Notes under the pieces: generated by a model | Told to the model about the DNA's origin: nothing | The model's database searches: none | The model's input: the letters and a program-made list of their open reading frames with translations, nothing else | Assembly: GCA_033961575.1 (NCBI GenBank) | Contig: CM066737.1 | Span: 87,974,271-88,038,270 of the forward strand | Length of the DNA: 64,000 nucleotides | Source: Aselliscus stoliczkanus | Taxonomy: Eukaryota > Chordata > Mammalia > Chiroptera > Hipposideridae | Reading direction: 5' to 3' | Program-made: the position numbers and the translations under genes | Part shown: positions 1 to 12,164 of the stretch, in pieces | How positions within the stretch are numbered: position 1 is the first letter of the stretch | Layout of the letters: each line of letters begins with the position of its first letter

Positions 1-414
1 GCTTCATTCTCTGTTGAGTTCCTCAAAACTTGATAAAAAGGAAATAAATAAATCATTCATTTTACCCTCTAAATTATATTCTATGTGGATGGTCCCGAAT
101 AAATAAAAAGTAATCACTCCAATTTGAGTCAAGCCCCAGAACACCAGAGGAATTGAGAAGAAAGAAAAATGTTAGATTGATTGAAAGATTTTCTTAATTA
201 GAATATCTGAAACTGAGCATTCAAAGGATAACCAAGCTGCTATTTGGCTTCTTGGGTGAAGATGACCATGATGGCTTCCATGTTTGTAAATTCTGAAAAA
301 TGAACATAAAATGACAAGAGCCTATAAAATTTCTGAGAGAAGTATGTGCTGCTTGCAGGTTGGTTGATGTGGTTAGCTAACTGCCCTGGGCCCTGTATTG
401 GTTTTGCTCAATAG
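1..414 (+). other. DMD: Intron 40, 3' end
   Basis: Non-coding sequence running into the exon 41 acceptor. The last bases form a moderate pyrimidine tract (TTGGTTTTGCTCAATAG) with AG at 413-414. I recognise no repeat here. Confidence 0.9.
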
Positions 415-597
415 GAAATTGATCGGGAATTGCAGAAGAAGAAAGAGGAGCTGAACGCAGTGCGTAGGCAAGCTGAGGGCTTGTCTGAGGATGGGGCCGC
501 AATGGCAGTGGAGCCAACTCAGATTCAGCTCAGCAATCGCTGGCGGGAAATTGAGAGCAAATTTGCTCAGTTTCGAAGACTCAACTTTGCACAAATT
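415..597 (+). CDS. DMD: Dystrophin exon 41 (rod domain, end of spectrin-like repeat 15)
   Basis: 183 bp, 61 whole codons, phase 0 at both ends. It opens with EIDRELQKKKEELNAVRRQA and closes with FAQFRRLNFAQI. The acceptor AG is at 413-414 and the donor GTGAGT starts at 598. By human numbering, from memory, it covers about residues 1914-1974, the C-terminal helix region of spectrin-like repeat 15. The helix pattern is clear: charged heptads and the conserved Trp of the repeat (RWREIE). Compared with the human protein as I recall it, the only change is Lys to Asn at codon 41 of the exon (LSNRWREIE against LSKRWREIE). No stop or frameshift is present. Removing this exon alone would keep the reading frame because it is a multiple of three. 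Confidence 0.97.
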
Positions 598-2359
598 GTG
601 AGTTGTTACTGGCAAACCCACGTACGTGTTTGCAACTACTTCTCTAATACAGAGGCCTACTAACAAAACAAAAGCAAAAACTGGGTGCAATTTCTAACTT
701 CTAATATGCATTCTGAAAGTGAGTAGTGTCCCCTCACTTTGGGCTCCTATAATGCTAGTGGTTAATTTTTCAGATTAAAAATATAATAAATGAACAGGCC
801 ATAGGAAGCAGCCCCCTTATCAAAAATGAAAAATACATCTTAAATTTTTGCCACATCATTTTTTTCATAACATTGGCAATGTGAATTTGTCAATTGATCA
901 TACATTTATTTTATTTCACTGTCTAATCCAAAAATATGCATTGCTTTCCTGAGATCATCTCATGCTACTTTTACTTTTTAATGTATACATGGTAAATAAT
1001 AAATCTTTTGTGAATCATCCTTTTATATCAACTTGCATAAGCCCTTATATCATTGACTTAAGGAAGAATAGTTTAGTCCTTGTACCTGGCTTAGCTACTT
1101 AATGGGTTAAAAGGTTTATTAGAAGAACTGGATGCCTAGTAAGATGGTTCATAATTGACAGCAGATGGAAAAAATATCAAATATGATGACTACTCAAATC
1201 TTGCAAACCTAAAGAAAAAGGAACGACTACTCTTCTTTCACACAACTGATTGGAATTTCCGTGATTCTCTCTTTAAAAAGGTGATCGATAATCATAGGCC
1301 TGTTCTTCTTAGCTCTTTATTTGTTATAGGGTATAAATCATAGAGACTTTCTAAGAGATATATGGTTTGTTTCCATTTTAAGAAATTGTAACGAGGAATG
1401 GTCACTGCTCTGTAATTATGCAAAGATTGGGTGTTCCTTGTAATACCAGGATATCAGAGTCTGGAAAATAAGGCTGTATAATGAATTACTTTAGGCTAAA
1501 TAACATGAAATCAACAGTCAACCATTTTTGACCTATGTAATTGACAGTTTCATTAGTTTAAACACATAGGGGAGACGTTTTTGGGGAATTTCTTGTGTGA
1601 TATTGTTGATTCCATTTAATATGGAGTGTATATTTTAAACTAGGTCTAGGACGATTAACATAACTATTGTATAAGCCTATAATTTTGTTAATGCTGCTTA
1701 TTAACCAAGGGAAAGTATACTTCATATTATTGTGAATTCCTCTTTCATGTAGAAAAATCCATGACTACACTGTTTTCTATGAAATCCAATACTCTAAGGT
1801 TTAATAGAAGCTGAGTATTCTGAGAAATTGGAAGAAGTAATATAGGGTATATTCAAACTATATTACATTTGAGGTCCAATTCCAGCTGATAGCATGGCTC
1901 AGCCTATTAATCTTCATATTAGATGTTGTTAACATAATATGTCATAAATCACTCAAGCTTACATTAACAGAAAACTTGTGTCTATGGATGTAAAATGAAT
2001 TGAAAGGTTAAGACAACCATGAGGAAAAGTCAAGTAAAATATTTGCCTTGATTTAGTAAATCATTCAGGAAGTAGTCCTTCGCTTTGAATTATCTGACTA
2101 GTAACCAATTTCTCAATTCTAATTTCCCCCAAATCTTGACACTGTATATGCAGGACTAAAAATTTTTACAACCTAATCAAGGGAGGTTATTTACACTTTA
2201 TAGTTACATCGACACAAGATCAAAAATCCCCATAAAACAGCCACTTAAACTGCCATTATGTAATTACACATAATAGGCTTTCAGCAATATTTGTAGAGCA
2301 TAATAAAATAATGATTGGTGAAAGAAAGAAAGGGTATGTAAACCAGCATAAAATTTTAA
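598..2359. other. Intronic sequence, no feature recognised
   Basis: AT-rich unique-looking sequence after exon 41. Short open frames occur but none resembles a known protein, and I see no repeat boundary. Confidence 0.6.
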
Positions 2360-2374
2360 AAGTAACTTATCATA

Positions 2375-2489
2375 GGGCCGGTGGTGGTTAAGCGCTGGCT
2401 TGGGAAGCCAGCAGCCCCGGTTCAGGTCCCACATATGAGAGACAGTGACACTGCCCTTACAAACAAACAAACAAACAAACAAACAAACA
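2375..2489 (+). mobile_element. tRNA-derived SINE, family A (short head)
   Basis: The body has the family A core: GGCTTGGGAAGCCAGC (arm-like stem), then a B-box-like GGTTCAGGTCCC, then CAGTGACACTGCCCT and an (AAAC)n tail. A perfect 15-bp target-site duplication, AAGTAACTTATCATA, flanks it at 2360-2374 and 2490-2504. The A-box part GAGTGGCGCA is deleted in this copy. The intact duplication suggests a fairly young insertion. Confidence 0.9.
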
Positions 2490-2504
2490 AAGTAACTTAT
2501 CATA

Positions 2505-3600
2505 AAATACTAAGATACATTTTCCCCACAAACCATTTCTTCTTCATTTTATATCTGAGATATTGAAAATTCAAAAGGTGCTGGGGGTGGGGGCGATTTC
2601 TATACTAATTGTTGATTTTCCATGATGATAGAAGCAATAACAATATGTATAAAGAATAATCAATTTAATATTACAATTATATTTGACTTTGGATTTTAAT
2701 TAGACCTCAAAGATGATAGATGATTGATAGATATATCCAAGAAGTATCTTTATATATCCTCAATTACTAACATATATTAAACTGATTTCACATGTCCACT
2801 GGTTAAAATCATCTTCACAATTATTTTGTGATGAGGCTATTTGAGAAACTCACAAGCAGACAGCTTAACTGAAAATTATATTTAGAATAATCCTACAATG
2901 GCCCTGATATAGCACAGCTAGTCATAGCTTCAAAATTTTTTACCTCCCTCTGCATCCCTCTTCTCTAGTTCTCTCATCTTTCTTTCTCTCAAATATCACT
3001 TTCTGTTCTCTCTACATATAAACCTTAGGCTTTATTTAGACCTCTTGATTTTCAGTTAGTTTTTTGTATCTTCGCAGTGGCAATTCCAGATTGTAGGCAA
3101 ACTGTAAAGTGCTTAACATTTGAGGGCTGAGTTTGAAATGAGGAATTAATTTTTCTTATTGCAGCAATAAAGACTCAGAAATGGGCTAAGTAGTGGAAAA
3201 TGAATGCACTTTGGGGCTGGTGTTCATGTCACAAGCTGTATGTGGCAATAGGAAAGCTCAGAAAAGGCCAGCGACTCAGTCTGAAGGAGTCCCTGAGGCA
3301 GCCCTAGGCCAGACAAGAGCACAGAGTCAGGCAAAGTAGCCAGTATTGGCAAATGATGGTCCTCAGGGCAAACCTGGAGACCTGCAAGTATGGAAAACTG
3401 GGGGAAAGCAGGTACAATTTTCCCCAGGTAGTCAGCATATCGAAGCCTGTACTCTAGGTAGGAATACAAGACATTTCTAATATAGTTCTAGTTAGCTTTA
3501 GAGACCTGGCTGTTCAATGAAGGCCAAATAAACTGAACATAAGAAATTTTTATTCAGGATGTTTTATAGCAGTAGTAAAAAGACCACTCCCTGGAATGAA
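2505..3600. other. Intronic sequence, no feature recognised
   Basis: A G-rich run lies at 2580-2595, with AT-rich unique sequence elsewhere. The part at 3170-3480 is richer in GC and may be an old repeat, but I cannot name it. Confidence 0.5.
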
Positions 3601-3604
3601 CAGC

Positions 3605-3770
3605 CCTGAATGAACCCCAGTGATCATCTGCTGCCTGTATGACCACAGGGAAATCTCTCTTAGCCTGATTTCCCTCATTTCTACAATGGGGTTAAGGATG
3701 CATGTGATAATTAAATATGGCAATATTTTTAAAATACTTGCTGAATTATAGGGGCTCAGTGATTTTTTTC
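3605..3770 (+). mobile_element. MIR element, sense, degraded
   Basis: Shows the MIR central core in order: a GACCACAGGGAAATCTC segment, TTTCCCTCATTTCTACAATG, then a GATAATTAAATATGG-like segment and the ending GGGGCTCAGTGA. Divergence is high, as expected for this mammal-wide family. Confidence 0.65.
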
Positions 3771-4479
3771 TTCCTCTTTCTGTATATAAGTTAACATTAG
3801 AAAAGAGACACACTATTTTACAAATGTATATGTTTGTGAGGCAATAAGAAAATTAGGCTCAATGTGTACCATAGGCATAGTATGTTATAAACAAAGACCT
3901 ATTTTGTTTAATGTAAATTACAAATTGGAGTCCATAAACCTTGGACAGGTGGTTTTATCTAGAGTCATAAAGTATTTGCAGGAAATGTCATATAAAGCTG
4001 GTGATCCTACCACTGAAGGCATAATTCTCCATAAACTTGTCAATAGAGTTCCATCTGAATTCTTATCTCCTACAGAAAAATAAATAGATAGGAAAAAAAT
4101 GTTTTGAAAATCCTTAATAGAAAATTAGGCATAATTTTTTTATTAAGTTTAATTGTAGCATTTGACAGTTAACCTCAGAGAGGCTAAGCAAATGTAACCC
4201 CAAAATTGTACAACGACGGTACCACCACAACTCAGGGCCCCTGTGGAACTTCTATGCAAAATAAGCTCACAAACTAAAATCGCAATGGGCATGAAAAAGA
4301 GTCTTTTCATTAGTGAAATTGACACATGACAAAAATAAAAGGAGAATGTAAACCTGAAGAATTTCCAAATAAGAAAACAGTCAGAAAAGGACATTACAAT
4401 AAGTGTTTTCTAATATTCAAAAAAAAATTTTAAAGGATGGAATGGAATTCTTACAATAAAAACAGGGCAGCCCATTTTG

Positions 4480-4619
4480 CTTGTTTTTTGTTTGTTTTTT
4501 TGTTTTGTTTTGTTTGGTTTTTTTTTGAGGGCAGTGTCACTGACCCTCACATGTGGGACCGAACCGGGGCCGCTGGCTTTCTAAGCCAGAGCTTAACCAC
4601 CACGCCACTCGGCCAGCCC
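4480..4619 (-). mobile_element. tRNA-derived SINE, family A, antisense
   Basis: A poly(T)-rich tract, then GAGGGCAGTGTCACTGACCC, ending CCACTCGGCCAGCCC: the reverse complement of a complete family A head. It is flanked by a 17-bp target-site duplication (CAGGGCAGCCCATTTTG at 4463-4479 and CAGGGCAGGCCATTTTG at 4620-4636, one mismatch). Confidence 0.9.
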
Positions 4620-4899
4620 CAGGGCAGGCCATTTTGAATAGTGAACAGGAAGCTTGGAAAAACAGAAAATCTAGAAATGAAAATACAGTTAGTAAAATAA
4701 TAACTCAAACAATTTGTTAAATAATGGGTTCATTATAGAAGAAAAAAGAGTATATTGATTGAAATATGCCAAGGAAAATTCTGATTTGCTGAAAATACTG
4801 GAAGATGTAAAGAATAGAATAAATAGCTTAGACATATGACAGCTTGAGAAAGCAGAGTGCCTGAGGAATAGACAATATTTTATATAAATGTCCGACATT

Positions 4900-5520
4900 T
4901 AACAAAACTGAATACATTTCAATTTATATGAGTCCTCAATTTGAATAAAGCTTAACCAGTCGGGAATAAATACAAACACGTTCACAGCTAGCTGGGTTGG
5001 AATGAAACTGAGAACATCAGTGATCAGGGAGGTATCACAAAGCTACTGAGGACCAAAGACAATATCTACAGGATGGCAAAATTGACAGCAGACTTTTCAG
5101 CAACAAGAAATGTTACAAGAGGGTGGAAAAATACCTTCCATGTGCTAGGCAAATTTTCAAATATACCGTAAACTGTGTTTCCAGAATGAAGACAAAATAC
5201 TTTCAGAATTACAAATATTTTCAGATAAACAAAAACAAAGAGTATTTATTACATATAGATTCTTGCTGAAAGAATCATTAAACAATATACTAGTGTAAAA
5301 AGGAAAATGAAGCCAGAAAGGAGAATCAAGCTATTGTTATAAAGCTATATAATTTCTTTTCTGTATATAAAGAAGGAAAAAAATTTTTTTAAATCATGTA
5401 ATTAGCTACTAAAATTGTGGCAAGTGATGCAAAGGAAAGCATAGAGTGCTATGTGAATGTAGAAGTGATTTGACCTCATACAAAGGAGAATATAATAAAT
5501 AAAAGGCTTTTCCTAGATAG
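4900..5520 (+). mobile_element. Old L1/HAL1-like remnant, sense
   Basis: Contains phrases typical of the end of an L1 ORF1 region: GACAGCAGACTTTTCAGCAA, AATGAAGACAAAATACTTTC and TTTTCAGATAAACAAAAAC. It is broken by many changes and encodes nothing. A related stretch (GAGTCCTCAAATTGAATAAG) recurs at 9013, so two remnants of the same region lie in this intron. Limits are approximate. Confidence 0.6.
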
Positions 5521-5535
5521 TAGAAAAAAAATAGA

Positions 5536-5633
5536 GGGCTGGCCGAGTGGTGCAGTGGTTAAGCGCTGGCTTGGGAAGCCAGCGGCTCCGGTTCGGGTCT
5601 CACATATGAGGGCCAGTGACACTGCCCTCAAAA

Positions 5634-5676
<43 letters not shown>

Positions 5677-5680
5677 ATAG
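5536..5680 (+). mobile_element. tRNA-derived SINE, family A, sense, with (AAAT)n tail
   Basis: A full family A head starting GGGCTGGCCGAGTGGTGCAG. The A-box-like TGGTGCAGTGG and B-box-like GGTTCGGGTC are both present. It ends at CACTGCCCTCAAA and runs into about 50 bp of (AAAT)n. The flanking duplication is short and unclear (AAATAGA on each side). Confidence 0.88.
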
Positions 5681-6089
5681 AAGATTTGTGCCTAATGTGT
5701 TCCATGTGAATTATTGTCAATTATTATGTTTCTAGGGAGAAAAATATGTAACAAACCTTTGGAATAGGCGTACATATATGACCTGTCCCAGGAAGTGGAG
5801 CCTATTTATGCAAACATCTTAGTGGAAGAAGGAAAAGAAACGGATATCCTATAGTTTTCAAATACCAAGTAGATAATGCTGGTATGCCTTGTTTTATGTC
5901 CAACAACTTTTTATTCATATTCTTTTTTTGGATGCCTAATAGGTATCTCAAACATATCATAACCATGTCGAGAATACTTGATTTCCTCCTCTGCATATAT
6001 TGGCTCCTACCAAGCTCTCTGAGAGTTAGTCAATTGCCCTTGCATTTAGGTAAAAAAACCAGATACCATCAATGATTCCTCTTTTCTCT

Positions 6090-6545
6090 TTTATTATCCA
6101 TGTAATTCATTTCAAATCCTGTGACTCGGACCTGTAAAATACATCTTTAATTGGATCACTACTCTGTATCTGCATTGTGGCAACCCTAGTCTATAGCATA
6201 ATCGTCTCTCATCGGGGTTATATCAACAACCTCTAATTCTGGCTTTCAATCTTTCCCCCCTACACTCTATTCTCCCTGGTGAAGCTAGAAGTCTCCTAAA
6301 GCAGAAGTGAAGTTCTGTTGGGCCCCTGCTGCTCATTATCCTTTCACTGAAATCTTCTGAGCTTCTCCATGACTTAATCTGGGCTGATCACTCCTATTAC
6401 CCCAACTTTATCTCTACTGTTGCCATTCTCTTGCCATAGAGCTATAAAAGGTTCTCCTTTGTACTTAAACACACCAACATCATTTCCAACTCAGGACTTT
6501 TGCACATACTGTTTCCTCATGGAATATTTCTTGCCTAGCTTGTGC
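6090..6545 (+). mobile_element. L2 LINE fragment, sense
   Basis: Follows the order of the 3' part of L2: a segment near GCAACCCTAGTCTATAGC (reverse transcriptase C-terminal region), then a CTTTTGCACATACTGTTTCC segment and CATGGAATATTTCTTGCC. Heavily mutated. The limits and the family call rest on recall of the L2 consensus. Confidence 0.6.
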
Positions 6546-6779
6546 TCCATCAGAGTAAATTATAAAAGGTATTTTAAGAATATTAAAAATAAACATCTCC
6601 AAAATATAAAAGCTCTTGAATAGTTGATAGAACATTGAGTTTGTTTGTAGATTCACTTTAAATGCCACAAGTAATTGTAATATCAATTAGCTCTTCAGTG
6701 AATAATTTTGTAAAATGAAAACATTTTTACAGTGTGACCATCCTGCCACTAACTTTTTAAATGGTTTGAATTTGAATAG

Positions 6780-6960
6780 AACTTTACATCTACAAAGAGT
6801 TTTCACATGTATCTAATTGGATCCCACTAATAACCCTGTCGAGTAAATATTATTTTCATGGCCATTTTACAATAAGAAAAAATAATTTAATGAGATTTGT
6901 CCAAGGGCACATGTAAGAAATGGATGACACCAAACTGAACTCAGTGCATCCCAAAATACT
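6780..6960 (-). mobile_element. MIR element, antisense, degraded
   Basis: In reverse order it shows MIR signatures: TTTTCACATGTATCTAATTG, CCCACTAATAACCCTGTCGA and GGCCATTTTACAATAAG. This is the usual antisense MIR layout. Confidence 0.6.
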
Positions 6961-6999
6961 GTAGGAGTTATTCAAAAGAAAGAAAAGCTATCATATGTC

Positions 7000-8255
7000 C
7001 AAATAAGTTTGAGAAACACTGGACTATGCAAAGTTTTCTTACTCTAGAACTTCTCAGGGCCTTTGATATGCAAATGTGATTATGAATTTCTACGGAGGGA
7101 ATAGATTGTGCAGACTTTCACATCTGGATATTTGCAGTACAAAGAGGGAAATTTCATTTCAGTTTCATGATAGGATTCCTGTTTGAGTGGTTGTGAAGAA
7201 TTAGTCATCTTCAGAAAAAGAATTGGAAAAAGCATCATTGTACCATTATGCTTTGTTATTTTGGATTTTCTTGAAATGAAGCAGAGTTGTACAAGAAAAA
7301 TAATCACAGAGGTGACTGCTGTCACTTGTGTGAAATCATGTCTGAACCTAGATTTGATCACCAGTTACTCATTTTTGTGTGTATTATTTCCTATCACATA
7401 GTGGTACTCAATTAATATTGAGATGAAAATAGGGGAAACATATTCTCTGCATAATTGCCATACAGATTTTTTTCTTTGCCTTGAAATAACAACAAAGATT
7501 GTCAGCTGCCAACGCAAGATCCTTGGAGAATTTGGGCACATGAATAATTTTCTTATTTAGAGACAGAGTGTTCGTTAGTAAACAGAGTTGTGAATATAAA
7601 AGAATAATAATGGTTGCTAGGGGAAATAAACCAAGGAGATAGCTGCCTATAGAACATTTCTCCTCCCGGCTTCAATTTTGTAATTAATGGATCACAAGAG
7701 TTAAGATAGAAATTAGACAAGTCAAGATTTTAGGTTTTTCTAGATTGTTTATGATCATAATATTACTGCCATTTCTATGGCAATTTTTTTCTAGTCTCGA
7801 GTTATGTAATAGAATCAGCTTAATGCTTATTCAGTAAATAGAGTATGTTGAGCTGGAATAAATTTACAGGGAGATGACAGACTGACTGATTCCCTCATCC
7901 CTCATTTCAAATGTATGGAAATTCTGAATAAAATGTAAGTTTTTAAAAAAGTTTTGAACAGGTTGCTGAGCTCTAAATATATGATGGAAACTTCCTTCCC
8001 TCTCGGTGCCATAATGAGCACCGCGATGCAGAAACTGAGGCTGCTTTGACGGCTTAACGGTTAGGGGAAACTTTGAAAGACTTTTTAGTAGGAAATATGT
8101 GGCCTTAACCAATATGTAGTGTGGAGATGTAAATTAAAACCCTCCCTAAATGTAGAACCTTCAAGCCCTTCCCTGGGCATGCAGGAGGCAATAGGTAAAT
8201 TCTATTCACAAGCTCAATTCATCTGCCAGGAATTCTGAGTGGAGAAAAAAAATAA
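7000..8255. other. Intronic sequence, no feature recognised
   Basis: AT-rich sequence without clear repeat borders. Short open frames on both strands have no recognisable similarity. Confidence 0.5.
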
Positions 8256-8259
8256 TCTT

Positions 8260-9170
8260 AAGTGAAAATTATAACTAAATGTGGGGGATCTGAATTTTTA
8301 CACTCACCACAGGTCTCGAGACTCCTGAACTGAGAAATTAATATAAAATTGGCCCCAGAGTGGTGAATTCCTTGGAATCCTGCCACAGAAAAATACAATA
8401 AATCAATCTTTGGGAGACCCATGGACACACAAACGCTGAAGATTAGTTCACAACCAGATATTGCAACCCACATGAAGAAATAGTACATTGTGACATAGAG
8501 TCATCTAACACGAACTTCAAGAGGATTAGTACCTCATGAACTTAAAAATAATAGAAAACTGTTGGATACTCTAAAGTAAATATGTTGAAAATAGTTTAGA
8601 GATAAAGAAATAAATATTAATTTAAAAAAAAAAAATTATTATTAGTTTCAGGTGTACAAAATAATGTAATAGTTATGCTTTTCACCCCTCACAAAGAACA
8701 CTATGAAAAATGCACAGGTATTTATGTTGAATACACATCTATTAAATCTTTTAGAAAACAAAAGCTAGTCTCAACATAAAAAAAACAACTAAGCATTAAA
8801 CACCTAATTAAATATAAAGAGAAAATTAGGTCATGATGATGAAATTATTAGAATACACTACATAAAAATATAGAAATATGGAAAATATTAAAGACAGACT
8901 GAGAGAACTGAATAAGAAACTGTAATAGTTTACAAAGCAGAGGACAGAGAGAATACTTGAGGCAATATTTAAGAGATAGTGGCTAAAAATTTCCCAGTAT
9001 TTAAGGAAAACATGAGTCCTCAAATTGAATAAGTATATTGGTATCCCAACCAAGATCAGTTAAAATAAATCTACAAAACATAGAGAATATATAAATACCA
9101 TATAAAAGAAAGAAGACACATATGTTAATAGGAATGTCTTATTTAATTGAAATTTCTGATAATAATCAAT
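8260..9170 (+). mobile_element. Possible old L1/HAL1 remnant, sense
   Basis: A-rich, with phrases like those of L1 5'UTR and ORF1: AAAAATTTCCCAGTATTTAA, CATGAGTCCTCAAATTG and ATCCCAACCAAGATC. It includes a short antisense L1 3'UTR piece at about 8625-8700 (TTAGTTTCAGGTGTACA) that must be a separate insertion. Confidence 0.5.
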
Positions 9171-9739
9171 AAAAAATGTCTTAAACTCTGTTGCATTACC
9201 ATTGCACAAACAGGGCTGGGCCGCTATTTATAAAGTGGATTTCAAACATCTTAGAAAACCTTTGATATTTTGTAACAACTTTTATACTGTAAGAAAACCT
9301 AGCTTTATATCTTGCATCTCTCATTACCTAGGAAACTTTGACTAAATATTGAGCCTCAGGATAAAGTAAATAACTCCTTTGTTATAGAATTAAGGGAGAT
9401 AATGAAACACCAAAAGAACATGAAGAAGTTCCAGAATATTTTTATTATGGTCACTTGTTTGATGTGTTGGTGTCCAGATTTCACACTGCTAGGTGTCCTG
9501 ACAAACCAAAAGCAAAAAATTTAAGTTTTTTTAATTGGTAGTGTCCCACATGCCTAAAAGAAGCAAATACAAATGCATTCTATATAGTTTAACACCACTT
9601 AAATCTAGATTCTAAATCATTCCTACAGATAAAGTTCTGAGAACATGGGTGTAGCTTTGAAATGGCAGTTCACATGAGGAAACAACCAGCAGAATTGAAT
9701 CTCAAAGGCAGAAAATAACGAATTAATCTGATACAGAAT

Positions 9740-9900
9740 ATAAAATAAACGTGTATAATATCAAATATATAGTGATGGAAGGAGAGGTGACTGGTGCACA
9801 CACAATGCAATATATACATGATGTATTATAGAAATGTACACTTGAAACCTATATGATTTTACTAACCAATGTCACCCCAATAAATTTAACAAAAAAAGTA
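9740..9900 (+). mobile_element. L1 3' end, sense
   Basis: Carries the L1 terminal phrases GTACACTTGAAACCTATATG, ACCAATGTCACCCCAATAAA and a final A-rich tail. The same ending appears at 24145-24455, which supports a shared family. It is strongly 5' truncated. Confidence 0.75.
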
Positions 9901-9904
9901 GTAA

Positions 9905-10650
9905 AAGTTAGCATCAAAAGTATCAATTAGGAACAAGGGGTAATAAAATTAATGATCAAGAAGTTTTGAAAAGAATCAAATGGAACTTCTGGAAATTGAA
10001 AAATGTAATAGTTGAAAATAATGATTCAGTGGACAGGTGAAGAATCAGATTAGATATAACAGAAACTAGATTAGAAAATTGAAAGCTAGATAAAATAAAG
10101 TATCTAAAATTCATAAACAGAGAACAAAATTTAGAAAATATATAAGAAAATGAAAGAAAGGGCCGGCCGAGTGGCTCAGTTGGTTAAGAGCTCGCTCAAA
10201 AGTGTGAGCTGAGCTCTCAGCAATTGCGGTTCGATGCCAGCCCAAGCTGAGTTGCCGTTAAGCTGCCAATAGGTGGCAGGATGGCTCAGTTAAAAAAAAA
10301 AAAGAAAGAAAAGAAAAGAAAGTGTAAGACAGATAGGGAGTGAGATGGCCAAATAGAGCAAATTCCAAATACAAAGAGAAAATTTTGAATGTAGCTGAAG
10401 AGACAGATTACCTAGACAGTAATGACAGATATAATGACAGTTGATTTTGAGCAGTGAGAAAAGCCAGAAGGTGGTAGAATAATGTCTTCCAACATGATGA
10501 ATGAAAAACCACCTATGAACCTAGAAAGATATAATCATAGAAACTCTCTCAAAAATAACATTGAAATAAAGATCTCTTGGGACAAACAAAAACTGAGAGT
10601 TTACTAGTAGGAGATTCTCATCGAAGAGTCCTCAGGGTTGTTTGTGTGGT
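9905..10650 (+). mobile_element. L1/HAL1 ORF1-region remnant, sense, split by a SINE
   Basis: The sequence AATCAAATGGAACTTCTGG with the following GAAATTGAAAAATGTAATAG matches the coiled-coil part of L1 ORF1 as I recall it. Further on, GACAAACAAAAACTGAGAG is a typical end-of-ORF1 phrase. A family B SINE interrupts it at 10160-10320. No open frame of useful length survives. Confidence 0.6.
10160..10320 (+). mobile_element. tRNA-derived SINE, family B
   Basis: Begins GGGCCGGCCGAGTGGCTCAG. The A box TGGCTCAGTTGG and B box GGTTCGATGCC match the RNA polymerase III consensus well. It continues with the alternating AAGCTGAGTTGCC segment and the family B ending GTGGCAGGATGGCTCAG, then an A-rich (GAAA)n tail that merges with flanking A/G-rich sequence. 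Confidence 0.9.
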
Positions 10651-10914
10651 TTAGTTTTACAATTAGACACTATTGATGGTTATTCAGTTATCAATCATTA
10701 TGCCATATCTTTTCTATGTTAGTAAAAAGAAGTTCTATAAACATTTTAAGGCATACCTAATACTCCATAGCATGTATGCACCTCAGCGGTGGTTTTTAGG
10801 CAGAAGAAAAATGACCCTAGATAGAAGATTTGAGATGCAAGGAAGAATGATGAGAAAAAAGAAACAACAACAACAAAAAACTAAACAAATGGAGAAGCCT
10901 AAAGAAATATTTGC

Positions 10915-11060
10915 GGGACCGGCCGAGTGGCTCAGTTGGTTAAGAGCTCACTCAAGAGTGTGAGCTGAGCTCTGAGAAACGGCGGTTTGATGCCAGCCCA
11001 AGCTGAGTTGCCATTGAGCTGCTAGCAGGTGGCAGGATGGCTCAGCTAAAAAAAAAAAAC
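10915..11060 (+). mobile_element. tRNA-derived SINE, family B
   Basis: A complete family B copy with A box TGGCTCAGTTGG, B box GGTTTGATGCC (one change), the ending GGCAGGATGGCTCAGCTAAA and a poly(A) tail. It is flanked by a perfect 12-bp duplication, AGAAATATTTGC, at 10903-10914 and 11061-11072. Confidence 0.92.
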
Positions 11061-11133
11061 AGAAATATTTGCTAAACATACATATTGTGTATATATATAT
11101 ATTTAAATACGTGCATTAGACTATATATATATG

Positions 11134-11290
11134 CAGTAAAACCTTGGGTTGCAAGTAACTTGGTTTGCGAGTGTTTTGCAAGACGAGCAAACATGTCTAA
11201 TACATTTTAACGTGGTAAACGAGTGATGTCTTGAAATAAGAGTAGTTTGTTTCCAGAACAAATTATGCCCACGAACCAAGGCATTTATAT
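11134..11290 (+). mobile_element. Short DNA transposon (MITE), pogo/Tigger- or mariner-like
   Basis: Begins CAGTAAAACCTTGG and ends near CCAAGGCATTTA, a decayed inverted terminal repeat. It aligns along its whole length with the 156-bp element at 54020-54175 and with the split copy at 53234-53688. The central phrase CATTTTAACGTGGTAAACG is shared. The superfamily is inferred from the TA target sites of the other copies. Confidence 0.8.
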
Positions 11291-11719
11291 ATGAATTGTC
11301 TAATTCATGTATTAAAAAACAGAATAGAGCTGAAATACTGGACATCAATGACAGAGTAGAGAGGGCAGTTTCTTGGAGCTCCTCACCTCATTTACTTCCT
11401 ACCTTTTTGGATGCTCCTTCTGAGCCTCTATAGCTGGTACCTCCTTCTCTCTTCTAGTCGTTGACATGCCACAGTGCTCAGTCCTTGGCCATTTTCCATT
11501 TTCTATCTACACTCTCTGCCTTGCTGTTCTCATCCAGTCTTATGACTTTCATACCAGGTTTAAGTTCATTACCGCTACCTATTTAGAACCAGACCCCTCT
11601 CCTCTCCTGAACTACAGTGATGACACTGCCCTTTCAAAGTTTCCAGTAAAAATCTACCCTTGCTTTCCTTTACCTGTTGTGAACACAACAAACAGAAGCA
11701 TCATTTGAAAATACAAATC

Positions 11720-12164
11720 GGGGACCGGCCGAGTGGCGCGTTGGTTAAGAGCTGGCTTGGGACACCAGCGGCCCCGGTTTGGATCCCACATATGAGGGCC
11801 AGTGACACTACCCTCTACAGCTGATATGGTGAACAACAGCTCCCCTTGGAGCTGGGCTGCTGTGAGTCCCCGGGACAGCATAGCTGCAGCCCCTGCTGCA
11901 GTGGGCTGCCATAGGCTACAGTGAGTGGCTGGCAGCCAGTGTGAGCGGCTGGCAGCCAGTGTGAGCTGCCAAGCGCTGCTGTGAGCGGCCGTCCAGAGGC
12001 CAGCTACCAATCTGCCTCACCCTAGAAGAGCGCAGTGATGATACCAACATGGGTCATTGAAGCAATGTCCTCCACAACTAGACTGAAGAACAAAAAGGAC
12101 AACAAGTTGTCTGTTCCCCTTCCCTGGTTCCCCAACGCTATTCACCTCCCACAATTCCCCAATT

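Noticed and set aside
1155..1343. 62-codon frame that might be an extra dystrophin exon
   Set aside because: No acceptor with a pyrimidine tract and no match to dystrophin; the neighbouring exons are already contiguous in the protein.
10160..11060. Possible true tRNA genes at the A and B boxes
   Set aside because: The sequences lack a closed acceptor stem and are repeated with poly(A) tails and target duplications: they are SINEs.
11654..12010. 118-codon open frame on the minus strand
   Set aside because: It lies inside the GC-rich part of the composite SINE and its coding appearance comes from that composition.
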